From an uncultured Christensenella sp. (GTDB lineage: Bacteria > Bacillota > Clostridia > Christensenellales > Borkfalkiaceae), in assembly GCA_910577055.1 (NCBI GenBank), contig CAJTKX010000001.1:62001-126000 (forward strand): 64,000 bases of DNA. The letters are read 5' to 3'. The notes below the pieces were generated by a model, which was not told where the DNA came from, ran no database searches, and saw only the letters and a list, made by a program, of their open reading frames with translations. A program made the position numbers and the translations under genes. How positions within the stretch are numbered: position 1 is the first letter of the stretch; every line of letters starts with the position of its first letter. Below are positions 16,726 to 24,003 of this stretch, piece by piece.

Positions 16726-19164
16726 ATGAGTAATACTGTTATTACCGAAAAGGAAACCAAGGACTTAATAAAGGGTAAATTGTCGAGGTATTTCGGCGTT
16801 GCCCCCGCCGAGGCGACCAAAGACCAAGTTTATAAAGCTGTCGTTATGGTAGTAAGAGATATCTTACTTGAAAAAAGGCAGCAATTTCATAAAAAGGTCA
16901 AAGCTAAACGTGCAAAGAGGGTTTATTATCTTTGTATGGAATTCCTTATGGGGCGTTCGCTTAAAAACAGCTTATACAATTTAAGCGCTACGTCGGTCTT
17001 TGAAAAGGCGGTAGAGTCCTACGGATTAAAACTTGAAGATTTGTACGAGCTTGAACCCGATGCCGGTCTTGGTAACGGCGGTTTAGGAAGGCTTGCCGCG
17101 TGCTTTATGGACGCCTTAGCTACGGGTAATTATCCTGCAATGGGCTATTCTTTAAGGTACGAATACGGACTTTTTAAACAAAAAATAGTCGACGGTTGGC
17201 AGATTGAGCTGCCCGATGTGTGGCTTCCCGGTGGAGAGGCGTGGTTAACTCAGAGAACGGATAAGTCCTTTATTGTAAGATTTAACGGACAAATTGAAGA
17301 AAAGTGGACGGAAAACGGACTTCAAACCAACTATATTAATTGTAACGAAATTCAAGCCGTTGCTTACGATATGATGGTTTCGGGTAAAAACAGCGACGCT
17401 GTGTCCGTTTTAAGACTGTGGAAAGCTAAGCCCGTAACCGATTTCAATATGAAGCTGTTCTCGCAAGGCGAGTATTATCAAGCAATGACCGAGGATAACG
17501 ACGCCGACCTTCTTACTAAAGTGCTTTATCCCGCAGACAACCACAACGCGGGAAAATCTTTAAGGCTTAAACAGCAGTATTTCTTATGTTCCGCGTCAAT
17601 TCAGAACATAGTAGAGGACCACAAGCACAGATACGGGAATATCGCAGACTTGCCCAAGCTTGCGGCAATTCACTTGAACGATACCCATCCCGCAATGGCT
17701 ATACCCGAGCTTATGCGTATTCTCATAGACGAATACTATTACGATTGGGACAAAGCGTGGGCAATTACGACGTCAACTTGTGCGTACACGAACCATACCG
17801 TGCTTGCGGAAGCGCTTGAAACTTGGTCGGAAGATTTAATTGCACGGCAAATTCCGAGAATTCATTCCATAATAAAGGAAATAAATAGAAGACTTTGCGA
17901 ACAGCTTTGGGATAAATTCCCCGGAGAATGGGTTAAAATTTCAAGAATGTCCATAATCGAGCACGACCGTATAAAAATGGCAAACCTTTCGGTATACGGC
18001 GGACACAGCGTTAACGGAGTTTCTGCGCTGCATAGCGATATTATCAAAACTTCGGTATTCAAAGATTTCTACGATTTTTCGCCCGAAAAATTCACAAACG
18101 TAACTAACGGTATTGCGCACAGACGTTGGCTAAATCAGTCGAATCCCGAGCTTGCAGCTCTGTTAAACGAATGCATCGGTACCGGTTACGAGTTGGACGC
18201 GTCTCAGCTTGGCGATTTTAAGAAATATGAAGAGGACGAAACCGTTTTAAAGCGCCTTGGCGAAATAAAGCTTATTAAGAAAAAACAATTCGCGGAATAT
18301 GCGAAAAAGAAGCAAGGGCTTATAATAAATCCCGAAACGCTGTTTGACGTTCAAGCAAAGCGACTTCACGAGTATAAGCGTCAGCTTTTAAATGTTTTGA
18401 ACATTATCGATACTTATCTTGATTTGAACGATAACCCCAATAAAGAGGTTGTTCCCAAAACGTATATATTCGGTGCGAAAGCTGCGCCCGGGTACGATAT
18501 GGCGAAAAAGATAATAAAATTAATCAATTATCTTGCCTCAGAAATCAAAAACAATCCCACCGTAAAAGATAAACTTAACGTCGTCTATATGGAAGATTAC
18601 AACGTATCGATGTCAGAAAAGCTTATGCCCGCGTCGGAAATATCAGAACAAATTTCTCTTGCTGGTAAAGAAGCAAGCGGAACGGGCAATATGAAGTTTA
18701 TGATAAACGGCGCGTTGACAATCGGAACGCTTGACGGCGCCAATGTTGAAATGGCTCAAGCCGTCGGTAAGCAGAATATCTTCATATTCGGCTATAAAGC
18801 AAACGAAGTAGACGAAATTTGGCGTAACGGTTACAGTTCAAGTAAATTCTATAACGAATCTCCCAAACTTCGCAGAATTATCGAGGCTTTGATTATCGGC
18901 TTCAACGGCGAATCTTTTGCGGAAATTGCAAACTATTTATTAACATATTCGCCCGTGGCCGACCCGTATATGTGTATGGCAGATTTTGGCGCTTACAGCA
19001 ACACGCAGCATAAAATCTCAAAGCTTTATTCCAAAGATAAAACGAAGTGGAACCAAATGTCTTTAAGGAACATTGCTGCCGCCGGCATTTTTGCAGCCGA
19101 CCGTGCAATTTCCGATTACGCAAACAACATTTGGAATTTAAAAAGCTTAAAATCTGAAAAGTAA
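16726..19164 (+). CDS. glgP: Glycogen/maltodextrin phosphorylase
   Basis: Releases glucose-1-phosphate from glycogen ends. Family GT35, 812 residues, normal length. The PLP-binding Lys657 lies in EASGTGNMKFMINGALTIGT; GNGGLGRLAACFMDALAT and the HLNDTHPAMAIPELMR substrate region are intact. It closes the glgBCDAP operon, placing synthesis and breakdown under one promoter. The AGGAGA ribosome site lies 5 bases upstream of the ATG. G and C on the + strand become about equal in the last kilobase, in contrast to earlier genes in the operon. Confidence 0.94.
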   Translation: MSNTVITEKETKDLIKGKLSRYFGVAPAEATKDQVYKAVVMVVRDILLEKRQQFHKKVKAKRAKRVYYLCMEFLMGRSLKNSLYNLSATSVFEKAVESYGLKLEDLYELEPDAGLGNGGLGRLAACFMDALATGNYPAMGYSLRYEYGLFKQKIVDGWQIELPDVWLPGGEAWLTQRTDKSFIVRFNGQIEEKWTENGLQTNYINCNEIQAVAYDMMVSGKNSDAVSVLRLWKAKPVTDFNMKLFSQGEYYQAMTEDNDADLLTKVLYPADNHNAGKSLRLKQQYFLCSASIQNIVEDHKHRYGNIADLPKLAAIHLNDTHPAMAIPELMRILIDEYYYDWDKAWAITTSTCAYTNHTVLAEALETWSEDLIARQIPRIHSIIKEINRRLCEQLWDKFPGEWVKISRMSIIEHDRIKMANLSVYGGHSVNGVSALHSDIIKTSVFKDFYDFSPEKFTNVTNGIAHRRWLNQSNPELAALLNECIGTGYELDASQLGDFKKYEEDETVLKRLGEIKLIKKKQFAEYAKKKQGLIINPETLFDVQAKRLHEYKRQLLNVLNIIDTYLDLNDNPNKEVVPKTYIFGAKAAPGYDMAKKIIKLINYLASEIKNNPTVKDKLNVVYMEDYNVSMSEKLMPASEISEQISLAGKEASGTGNMKFMINGALTIGTLDGANVEMAQAVGKQNIFIFGYKANEVDEIWRNGYSSSKFYNESPKLRRIIEALIIGFNGESFAEIANYLLTYSPVADPYMCMADFGAYSNTQHKISKLYSKDKTKWNQMSLRNIAAAGIFAADRAISDYANNIWNLKSLKSEK

Positions 19165-19166
19165 TC

Positions 19167-19195
19167 AAAAAGGGCTTAAATTAAGCCCTTTTTTG
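19167..19195 (+). terminator. Terminator after glgP
   Basis: AAAGGGCTTAA and TTAAGCCCTTT form a near-perfect stem preceded by A and followed by T, so it could work in both directions. Confidence 0.9.
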
Positions 19196-19201
19196 CTTGC
19201 A

Positions 19202-19236
19202 AGTATGCGTGACATAATTACTATGTCACGCATACT
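19202..19236. repeat. 35-bp perfect palindrome (15-bp arms)
   Basis: AGTATGCGTGACATA and TATGTCACGCATACT are exact inverse complements around ATTAC. No T-run follows, and the glgP terminator is already complete upstream, so this is unlikely to be a plain terminator. A protein-binding or recombination site is possible. The arms are unrelated to the second palindrome. Confidence 0.85.
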
Positions 19237-19340
19237 ACATTAATGAAACTCAATTTTTTTAACTTTCAAACCGTTTTTGTGCTGTTTTAATGAAAAACTT
19301 ACTAAAATAAAATTATTTGATTTTTTATTTAAAAATCAGC

Positions 19341-19370
19341 TTGACAACGACCGTATCCTCATGCTATCCT
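19341..19370 (+). promoter_or_regulatory. Promoter of the tyrosine recombinase gene
   Basis: -35 TTGACA (19341-19346), 18-base spacer, extended -10 TG-C-TATCCT (TATCCT 19365-19370). The transcript would start near 19377 and begin with the palindrome at 19382-19421. Confidence 0.65.
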
Positions 19371-19381
19371 ATATTTATGAG

Positions 19382-19421
19382 TCAAACACTTCGTAAAAGC
19401 TGTGTTTTACGAAGTGTTTGA
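19382..19421. repeat. 40-bp palindrome resembling a lox-type core site
   Basis: The arms TCAAACACTTCGTAAAA and TTTTACGAAGTGTTTGA match perfectly around GCTGTG. Read as a recombinase core (13-8-13), the arms are AACACTTCGTAAA and its complement (19385-19397, 19406-19418) and the asymmetric spacer is AGCTGTGT. The left arm matches phage P1 loxP (ATAACTTCGTATA) at 10 of 13 positions, including ACTTCGTA. It would also fold as a 17-bp hairpin at the 5' end of the recombinase mRNA. Confidence 0.75.
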
Positions 19422-19487
19422 TATGCTCATTATAAGCAATGGAAATACCCCGCCATTTAACAAATTTAAAAATTATCGGTAATAATT

Positions 19488-20540
19488 ATGGCAAATTACT
19501 ATGTTCAACGCAACAATAAAAATTTGGAAACTATTGAAAGACTTTTAGACGAAGAACTTCCGTCGTTTTGCTACGATTATTTTCTTGCAATTGAAAGCCA
19601 GACGTCTACTCTCACTAGGCTCAACTACGCGCACGATTTAAAAATCTTCTTTTACTTTTTGCAAGAGAAAAAATTCCGCAAGTCAAAGACGGTCAAAGAA
19701 ATGACACTTGATGATATGGAAACCGTCACGGGCAACGACGTCGAATATTTCCTCGGTTTCCTCTCCCGCTATTTTTATAACGGAAAAGAACATTCTTGCA
19801 ACGACCGCGCCAAAGCAAGAAAGCTCTCCTCCGTACGCGCCATGTTTAAGCATTTCTTTAATAAGGGCTTTATAAGCGTTGACAATACAGCAAAGGTTTC
19901 TACCCCTAAGCTTCACGAAAAACCTATTATAAGGCTTGACTCTGACGAGGTCTTTAATATTATAGATACGGCGGAAAGCGGCGACGGGCTCTCCCCTCAT
20001 CAACGCGCCTATCACGAAAAAAGCAAAGTTCGTGATACTGCGATATTAATGCTGTTTCTTGGCACGGGTATTCGTATAAGCGAGCTTGTAGGACTGAACA
20101 ACGACGATTTGAATTTTAAAGATAATTCTTTTGTCGTTACGCGTAAGGGCGGCAGTAAATCTATCTTGTACTTTGACGATGACGTGGCTGCGGCATTACA
20201 ACGCTACCTTGATTATAAGGAAATGAATTACGAAGATTTAAAAGAGCCCAACGCTTTATTCGTTTCAAGCAATCGAAGCCGTATTACCGTCCGCGCCGTG
20301 GAAAATATGGTGCAGAAATACGCAAAAATCGTATCCCCTCTCAAAAAGATTTCTCCGCATAAGCTACGCTCCACTTACGGCACTCAGCTTTATAAGGCTA
20401 CGGGCGATATTTATATCGTTGCCGACGTTTTAGGACATAAAGACGTTAACACCACGAGAAAGCACTACGCCGCCATAAGCGACGAGAACCGCCGCGGCGT
20501 TGTCGGTAAAGTAAAATTGACGCGCGACGAAGACGATTAA
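19488..20540 (+). CDS. Tyrosine recombinase (XerC/D-like)
   Basis: A 350-residue site-specific recombinase with an N-terminal SAM-like core-binding domain (about 22-140) and a complete catalytic domain: Arg196 (GTGIRISEL), Lys220 (RKGGSK), His291/Arg294 (HKLRST), His317 (LGHKDV) and nucleophile Tyr327. The full R-K-H-R-H-Y set argues for activity. Proteins of this length and N-terminal pattern (LPSFCYDYFLAIES) are widespread single-copy chromosomal genes in Clostridia, as I recall, so a housekeeping Xer role is more likely than a phage integrase; no phage genes flank it. The ATG has no ribosome site. On the + strand it is C-rich, unlike the glycogen genes to its left. Confidence 0.88.
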   Translation: MANYYVQRNNKNLETIERLLDEELPSFCYDYFLAIESQTSTLTRLNYAHDLKIFFYFLQEKKFRKSKTVKEMTLDDMETVTGNDVEYFLGFLSRYFYNGKEHSCNDRAKARKLSSVRAMFKHFFNKGFISVDNTAKVSTPKLHEKPIIRLDSDEVFNIIDTAESGDGLSPHQRAYHEKSKVRDTAILMLFLGTGIRISELVGLNNDDLNFKDNSFVVTRKGGSKSILYFDDDVAAALQRYLDYKEMNYEDLKEPNALFVSSNRSRITVRAVENMVQKYAKIVSPLKKISPHKLRSTYGTQLYKATGDIYIVADVLGHKDVNTTRKHYAAISDENRRGVVGKVKLTRDEDD

Positions 20541-20562
20541 AAAAGACAAGTCTTAAGCGCAC

Positions 20563-20661
20563 TTCCCATAGGGAATGAAAAACGAATAACAATAAAGAAC
20601 TCTCAAACAATTTGTTCGAGAGTTCTTTATGTTTGTAATTAATTAAGCTAAATTGAAATTT
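20563..20661. repeat. Dispersed 99-bp repeat, copy A
   Basis: Shares TTCCCATAGGGA-like, ACGAATAA, AACAATTTGTTCGAGAG and AAATTGAAATTTA blocks, in the same order and over the same length, with 41415-41513. Both copies abut the stop codon of a leftward lipoprotein gene and face the 3' end of a rightward gene. A partial third relative may lie at 21220-21303. Confidence 0.7.
20594..20628. terminator. Bidirectional terminator between recombinase and lipoprotein
   Basis: AAAGAACTCTC and GAGAGTTCTTT pair, with an inner AACA/TGTT stem around ATT. It serves the two converging genes and lies inside repeat copy A. Confidence 0.78.
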
Positions 20662-21145
20662 AGTTGTTGCTATCGACGTGCGGCTCGTCAAATAATAGTT
20701 TCAAGTCTATGACTTTGCAATCATATCCAACAATCTTTAACCTATTTAGTCCATTAGTTAAAGAAACGATTTTTGTCGTTGCTAGTTCATTGGAATTGTT
20801 TTGTAAACGTTCTATTAAGACGGTTATGTCATTATTGCTATCAATAAATACAACTTTTGCATTTCCGCTTTTAATATTCAAATCAATTTGTATTTCTATC
20901 TCTGCGCTATCTTCAAGTGTCTTCTCCCATAAAGTTTCGCGCCCGTCAAATCGTGAAGCATTAAGTGAATAGCCGCCTTCTATTGGATTAAATACCGAAT
21001 TACTCTTTGCGTAGTGGTCTGCAATTTGTACTATTTTTTCGTCGTCATTATATTCCTGTTTAGCAAATTCATTACCGCAACCAGTAAAACCGATAGTAAC
21101 ACACAAAATTAAGCTAAACAAGATACTTGTAAATGCTCTTTTCAT
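20660..21145 (-). CDS. Small lipoprotein of unknown function
   Basis: A 161-residue protein with a lipoprotein signal peptide: MKRAF, a hydrophobic stretch and the lipobox GFTGC (Cys near residue 22). It should be anchored outside the membrane. The mature part has alternating hydrophobic strands (EIEIQIDLNI, NAKVVFID) that suggest a beta-sandwich; I do not recognise a family. ATG at 21145 is chosen because GGAGA lies 10 bases upstream; the in-frame TTG at 21154 is too close to it. It has its own promoter (TTTACA-17-TATAAT) and ends in repeat copy A. Confidence 0.75.
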   Translation of the reverse strand: MKRAFTSILFSLILCVTIGFTGCGNEFAKQEYNDDEKIVQIADHYAKSNSVFNPIEGGYSLNASRFDGRETLWEKTLEDSAEIEIQIDLNIKSGNAKVVFIDSNNDITVLIERLQNNSNELATTKIVSLTNGLNRLKIVGYDCKVIDLKLLFDEPHVDSNN

Positions 21146-21186
21146 AGAAGTCAATTCTCCGCTAAATTACTGTTTAACACTCTGTT

Positions 21187-21215
21187 ATTATACAACAATC
21201 AATTTAAAATGTAAA
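21187..21215 (-). promoter_or_regulatory. Lipoprotein gene promoter
   Basis: On the minus strand: -35 TTTACA (21215-21210), 17-base spacer, -10 TATAAT (21192-21187). Transcription would start near 21180, about 35 bases before the ATG. Confidence 0.7.
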
Positions 21216-21221
21216 GTTAAA

Positions 21222-21254
21222 GCGCACTTGCCTTGCTTGCAAGGTATAGTGCGC
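21222..21254 (-). terminator. Terminator after the kinase-like gene
   Basis: Outer arms GCGCACT/AGTGCGC enclose a second stem CCTTGC/GCAAGG. Read on the minus strand it is followed by TTTAACTTT. The neighbouring 21260-21303 holds TTCCCTGTGGGAA-like sequence recalling the dispersed repeat. Confidence 0.6.
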
Positions 21255-21303
21255 CTATACGTATATTCTGTTCCTGTGGTAAAATTCCCTGTGGGAACTA
21301 CGG

Positions 21304-21849
21304 TTATTGGCTTGCCTTTTTTTCTTCCGCATACTTTAAAAATTCATCTGTTTTTGACCAATACTTTATTCCCCAATTTTCAAAGTTCCACTCTTCCATA
21401 TATTCATTACACTCGTAATCAATATAAAAAAGTTCTCCGTTACAAATTATGAAGTTTGTAGGGAAATAATCTATATTTGTGTTTGCCGCATATAACAGAC
21501 GGCACATTTCCTCCACATGCCATATATATTCCGACTTCATTTTGTCGTTAAGGACTAAATCATAAGCGGTTTCGCCGTCAATAAATTCTTTTAATATTCT
21601 TTCATTTTCAACGTCAACTTCAAGCATGACGGGGATTCTTATGCTGATTTGCTTTAACTTTTTATAGTCATTCAACTCGGATTCAAGCTTATTTCCGAAA
21701 TTATAGTAACTGCACGGCTCGTGGTGAATCTGTTTTAAAACAAACTCCTTTTGTCCGTCGGTAACCAAATAAGAATACCCGCCCTTTCCTTTACCCAACA
21801 ACTTTATAACGTCATAAGACTTATTGTTTAGTTGTATTTTATTCATCAT
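21304..21849 (-). CDS. Small protein-kinase-like protein
   Basis: A 181-residue protein with a minimal kinase fold. The glycine loop is LGKGKGGYSYLV, the ATP-binding Lys lies in FVLKQI, a helix-C type Glu is in NKLESELNDY, the catalytic loop is NIDYFPTN (HxDxxxxN with His replaced by Asn), and the metal-binding Asp is in FYIDYE. It is much shorter than Hanks-type kinases, close to RIO or aminoglycoside-phosphotransferase-like families. The substrate is unknown. Two ATGs (21849, 21846) could start it; both overlap the 3' end of the Cys-rich gene, so translation is probably coupled. No transmembrane part is seen. Confidence 0.72.
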   Translation of the reverse strand: MMNKIQLNNKSYDVIKLLGKGKGGYSYLVTDGQKEFVLKQIHHEPCSYYNFGNKLESELNDYKKLKQISIRIPVMLEVDVENERILKEFIDGETAYDLVLNDKMKSEYIWHVEEMCRLLYAANTNIDYFPTNFIICNGELFYIDYECNEYMEEWNFENWGIKYWSKTDEFLKYAEEKKASQ

Positions 21850-22015
21850 CGTTTAATATTATCTTTTCGATTTTAATAACAGCATCGTCTTTTATATCAA
21901 GACATTTTCCGCAGTTATCGCAAATTTTCAGCGGGTCCAAATCACAAATATCACACTCGCCGCAATCGATACAATCTCTATCGTATAGAACGCACTCCCT
22001 CTTTTCAACTTTCAT
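21839..22015 (-). CDS. Cys-rich small protein (8 Cys)
   Basis: A 58-residue protein with eight cysteines at 8, 15, 18, 21, 24, 32, 35 and 38, in patterns CIDCGECDIC and CDNCGKC. This suggests a zinc or iron-sulfur site; the spacing is not that of a classical 2[4Fe-4S] ferredoxin. The ATG at 22015 follows GAGGTG by 6 bases; the ATG at 22033 lacks a site. It overlaps the kinase-like gene by 11 bases, so the two are likely made together. It is divergent from lexA, and the possible SOS box lies between them. Function unknown. Confidence 0.68.
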   Translation of the reverse strand: MKVEKRECVLYDRDCIDCGECDICDLDPLKICDNCGKCLDIKDDAVIKIEKIILNDDE

Positions 22016-22070
22016 TTTGCACCTCTCATTCATTTTATACTTAGATATTAAAAATTACAAGCAAAATAAC

Positions 22071-22110
22071 TGAACTTTTGTTTGATTTTTTAAAAATTAT
22101 CTGTTACAAT
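22071..22110 (+). promoter_or_regulatory. lexA promoter with possible SOS box
   Basis: GAACTTTTGTTT (22072-22083) matches the Firmicutes SOS core GAAC-N4-GTTC at seven of eight fixed positions. It overlaps the -35 TTGATT (22082-22087); a 17-base spacer leads to extended -10 TG-T-TACAAT (22105-22110). Binding here would block lexA and could also affect the divergent Cys-rich gene. Confidence 0.6.
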
Positions 22111-22128
22111 ATATTTAAGAGGAAAATT

Positions 22129-22725
22129 ATGAACAGAGAAACCGAAAAATTGAAGAACGAGGACGCCGTTTTCACTTTTATACAAAAGTTTATTACGGAA
22201 AACGGATACGCACCTTGTGTTCGTGAAGTGTGCAAGGCTTGCAACATTAAGTCCACCGCCACTGTTTTCAATATAATAAATCGCCTTAAAGATAAAGGAC
22301 TTTTAGAAAAATCAGATGTAAAACGCCGCGCAATCGCCTTAAAAAGCAAATCCTTATCCGTGCCCGTATTAGGTACTGTTGCCGCCGGTCAGCCTATTTT
22401 CGCCGCCGAAAGCTATGAAGGATACGTTTCCTTGCCGGATAACTTCTTTTCGGGTGATGAGCTGTTTATGCTGAACGTTCAAGGCTCTTCTATGATAAAA
22501 ATAGGAATGTTTGACGGCGATAAAGTTGTCGTTAGAAAGCAAGAAACGGCAGATAACGGCGATATCGTTGTCGCCTTGATTGAGGACGGCGCAACAGTTA
22601 AACGGTTTTTCAAGCGCGACGGAAAGATAATTTTGCACCCGGAAAATGACGATATGGCAGATTTCGTGTTCGATAATGTGTCTATCTTAGGTAAGGTCGT
22701 TGGACTTGTAAGAAATATTAATTAA
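22129..22725 (+). CDS. lexA: LexA repressor
   Basis: SOS regulator of 198 residues. An N-terminal winged helix (about 1-68) precedes the S24 self-cleavage domain: cleavage site Ala86-Gly87 (GTVAAGQP), nucleophile Ser121 in GSSM and Lys158 in GATVKRF. The start is ATG 22129, with AGAGGA 6 bases upstream; the longer frame from 22078 would include the promoter. The usual Asp or Glu before the catalytic Ser (GDSM/GESM) is a Ser here. It converges on the CDF gene, with a shared hairpin between. Confidence 0.9.
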   Translation: MNRETEKLKNEDAVFTFIQKFITENGYAPCVREVCKACNIKSTATVFNIINRLKDKGLLEKSDVKRRAIALKSKSLSVPVLGTVAAGQPIFAAESYEGYVSLPDNFFSGDELFMLNVQGSSMIKIGMFDGDKVVVRKQETADNGDIVVALIEDGATVKRFFKRDGKIILHPENDDMADFVFDNVSILGKVVGLVRNIN

Positions 22726-22764
22726 ACGGAACGGCGGAGCTAAAAAAATCCGCCGTTACGTTTA
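22723..22764. terminator. Bidirectional hairpin between lexA and the CDF gene
   Basis: AACGGCGGA (22730-22738) and TCCGCCGTT (22749-22757) pair, with outer TAAACG/CGTTTA. The loop holds a run of A. It overlaps both stop codons. Confidence 0.7.
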
Positions 22765-23667
22765 ATTATCTATATTTTCTTCTGAAGATTCGTACGGATT
22801 GACGTGTACTGTTATATGTTTTACAAGCGGGAAGTTTTTTTCAATTCCGACGTGCACGTTTTCAGCAATATCGTGCGCCTTATAAAGCGGTAAATCTCGG
22901 TTGCAAGCGATTTCAACGATTACATAAACACGGTTGCCGAACTTTCTTGTCAGCAAGTCGTCGATGCGTTCAACGCCCTCGCACGAAACTATAAAATCTC
23001 GTATTTCATTCTCAGTCTTTTCGTCGCACGCCTCGTCCGTCATTTTGTTTACGGCGTCTATAAATATGCGCACTGCCGCAATAATTATCATAAAGCATAT
23101 TACAAGGCACGCAACGCTGTCTAAAACGGGCACGCCGCACATTGCCCCCACTACACCTATAAGGCTTCCGATTGAGGACAGCGCATCGGTTCGATGATGC
23201 CACGCGTCCGCTCTTAACGCCGAAGAATTGACTTTTTTAGCCGCAACAATCGTGTACCAAAACATAACCTCTTTAACAACGATTGATACGGCCGCCGCAA
23301 CCAAAGCGATTATTTTAGGAATCTCGAAGTTAAGATATTCGCCCTTGACAATATTTTTTATACCCGTATAGCCTATCCCCGCGCCCGTCGCAATTAAAAC
23401 GGCGGCAAGAATTATTGCAGCTACGCACTCGAATCTTTCGTGCCCGAACGGGTGCTTTTTATCCGCCTTTTTAGCGGCAACTTTTACACCCGCCAACACT
23501 ATTACCGTTGAGAAAACGTCCGACGCCGAATGCACAGCATCGGATATAAGCGCAATGGACGCGCCGAATATTCCCGCAAGCAACTTAAATATCGTTAATG
23601 CGCTGTTTGCGATTATAGTCACAACCGAAGTTTTTACCGCAATTTTTTCAAGGTTGTTATTTTCCAA
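22762..23667 (-). CDS. Cation diffusion facilitator family transporter
   Basis: A 301-residue efflux protein for divalent metals (zinc, iron, manganese or similar). The family HSxSD metal motif appears as SDAVHSASD, HxxxD as HHRTD, and six hydrophobic helices precede a cytosolic C-terminal domain (about 210-295) ending with VKHITVHVNP. The start is taken as TTG 23667, preceded by GGAG 5 bases upstream (ATTGGAGAAACATTG). A longer frame reaching 23742 would overlap the promoter elements. Metal specificity cannot be read with confidence. Confidence 0.88.
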   Translation of the reverse strand: MENNNLEKIAVKTSVVTIIANSALTIFKLLAGIFGASIALISDAVHSASDVFSTVIVLAGVKVAAKKADKKHPFGHERFECVAAIILAAVLIATGAGIGYTGIKNIVKGEYLNFEIPKIIALVAAAVSIVVKEVMFWYTIVAAKKVNSSALRADAWHHRTDALSSIGSLIGVVGAMCGVPVLDSVACLVICFMIIIAAVRIFIDAVNKMTDEACDEKTENEIRDFIVSCEGVERIDDLLTRKFGNRVYVIVEIACNRDLPLYKAHDIAENVHVGIEKNFPLVKHITVHVNPYESSEENIDN

Positions 23668-23707
23668 TGTTTCTCCAATTTTTAATAAAATTTTGCTTAA
23701 AAATAAA

Positions 23708-23736
23708 TTGACATTATACTCTTTTTTAAATATAAT
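23708..23736 (+). promoter_or_regulatory. tRNA-Thr promoter (full consensus)
   Basis: TTGACA (23708-23713), 17-base spacer, TATAAT (23731-23736), a perfect sigma-A promoter 18 bases before the tRNA. Confidence 0.88.
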
Positions 23737-23742
23737 ATTCAA
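23713..23742 (-). promoter_or_regulatory. CDF gene promoter
   Basis: On the minus strand: TTGAAT (23742-23737), 18-base spacer, TATAAT (23718-23713). It completely overlaps the opposing tRNA-Thr promoter. Confidence 0.7.
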
Positions 23743-23753
23743 GTAAACGATTT

Positions 23754-23829
<76 letters not shown>

Positions 23830-23831
23830 TT

Positions 23832-23859
23832 AAGTCCTTCTTTAAGAAGGACTTTTTTA
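23832..23859 (+). terminator. Terminator after tRNA-Thr
   Basis: AAGTCCTTCTT and its complement AAGAAGGACTT pair with minimal loop, followed by TTTTT. Confidence 0.88.
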
Positions 23860-23955
23860 TTGATTTCTGTTCGTGTATAGCAACAGACAGCGTTAAAGTT
23901 ACTTTATTATTATAATAATTAAATCGAAAAAAATCAATAGTGACAGACAAAAATA

Positions 23956-23989
23956 AAAAGAAAGCCTTACATTTGAAAGGCTTTCTTTT
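23956..23989 (-). terminator. Terminator after the small Cys/His protein gene
   Basis: AAAAGAAAGCCTT and AAGGCTTTCTTTT pair around 8 bases; on the minus strand it ends in TTTTTATTTTT. Confidence 0.88.
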
Positions 23990-24003
23990 ATGTAATTTAA
24001 TTT

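Larger units (their letters stand above)
19196..19487. other. Gene-free gap with palindromes (possible terminus/dif region)
   Basis: With the glgP terminator this makes a 323-base gene-free stretch. It holds two perfect palindromes and a promoter, described separately, plus a small AT-rich hairpin (TGATTTTT/AAAAATCA, about 19319-19339). Gene orientation and strand composition change across this gap. No coding frame of note was seen. Confidence 0.6.

Noticed and set aside
19297..19321. AT-rich stretch resembling a classical dif site (ACTTACTAAAATAAA...)
   Set aside because: The left half resembles the Firmicutes XerC arm, but the right half is poor and one base is missing; AT-rich sequence gives such matches easily. 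The nearby perfect palindromes are better candidates.
19167..22764. Prophage or integrative element around the tyrosine recombinase
   Set aside because: No phage, conjugation or direct-repeat attachment sequences were seen; flanks are lexA and glycogen genes, and the recombinase resembles chromosomal Xer proteins.
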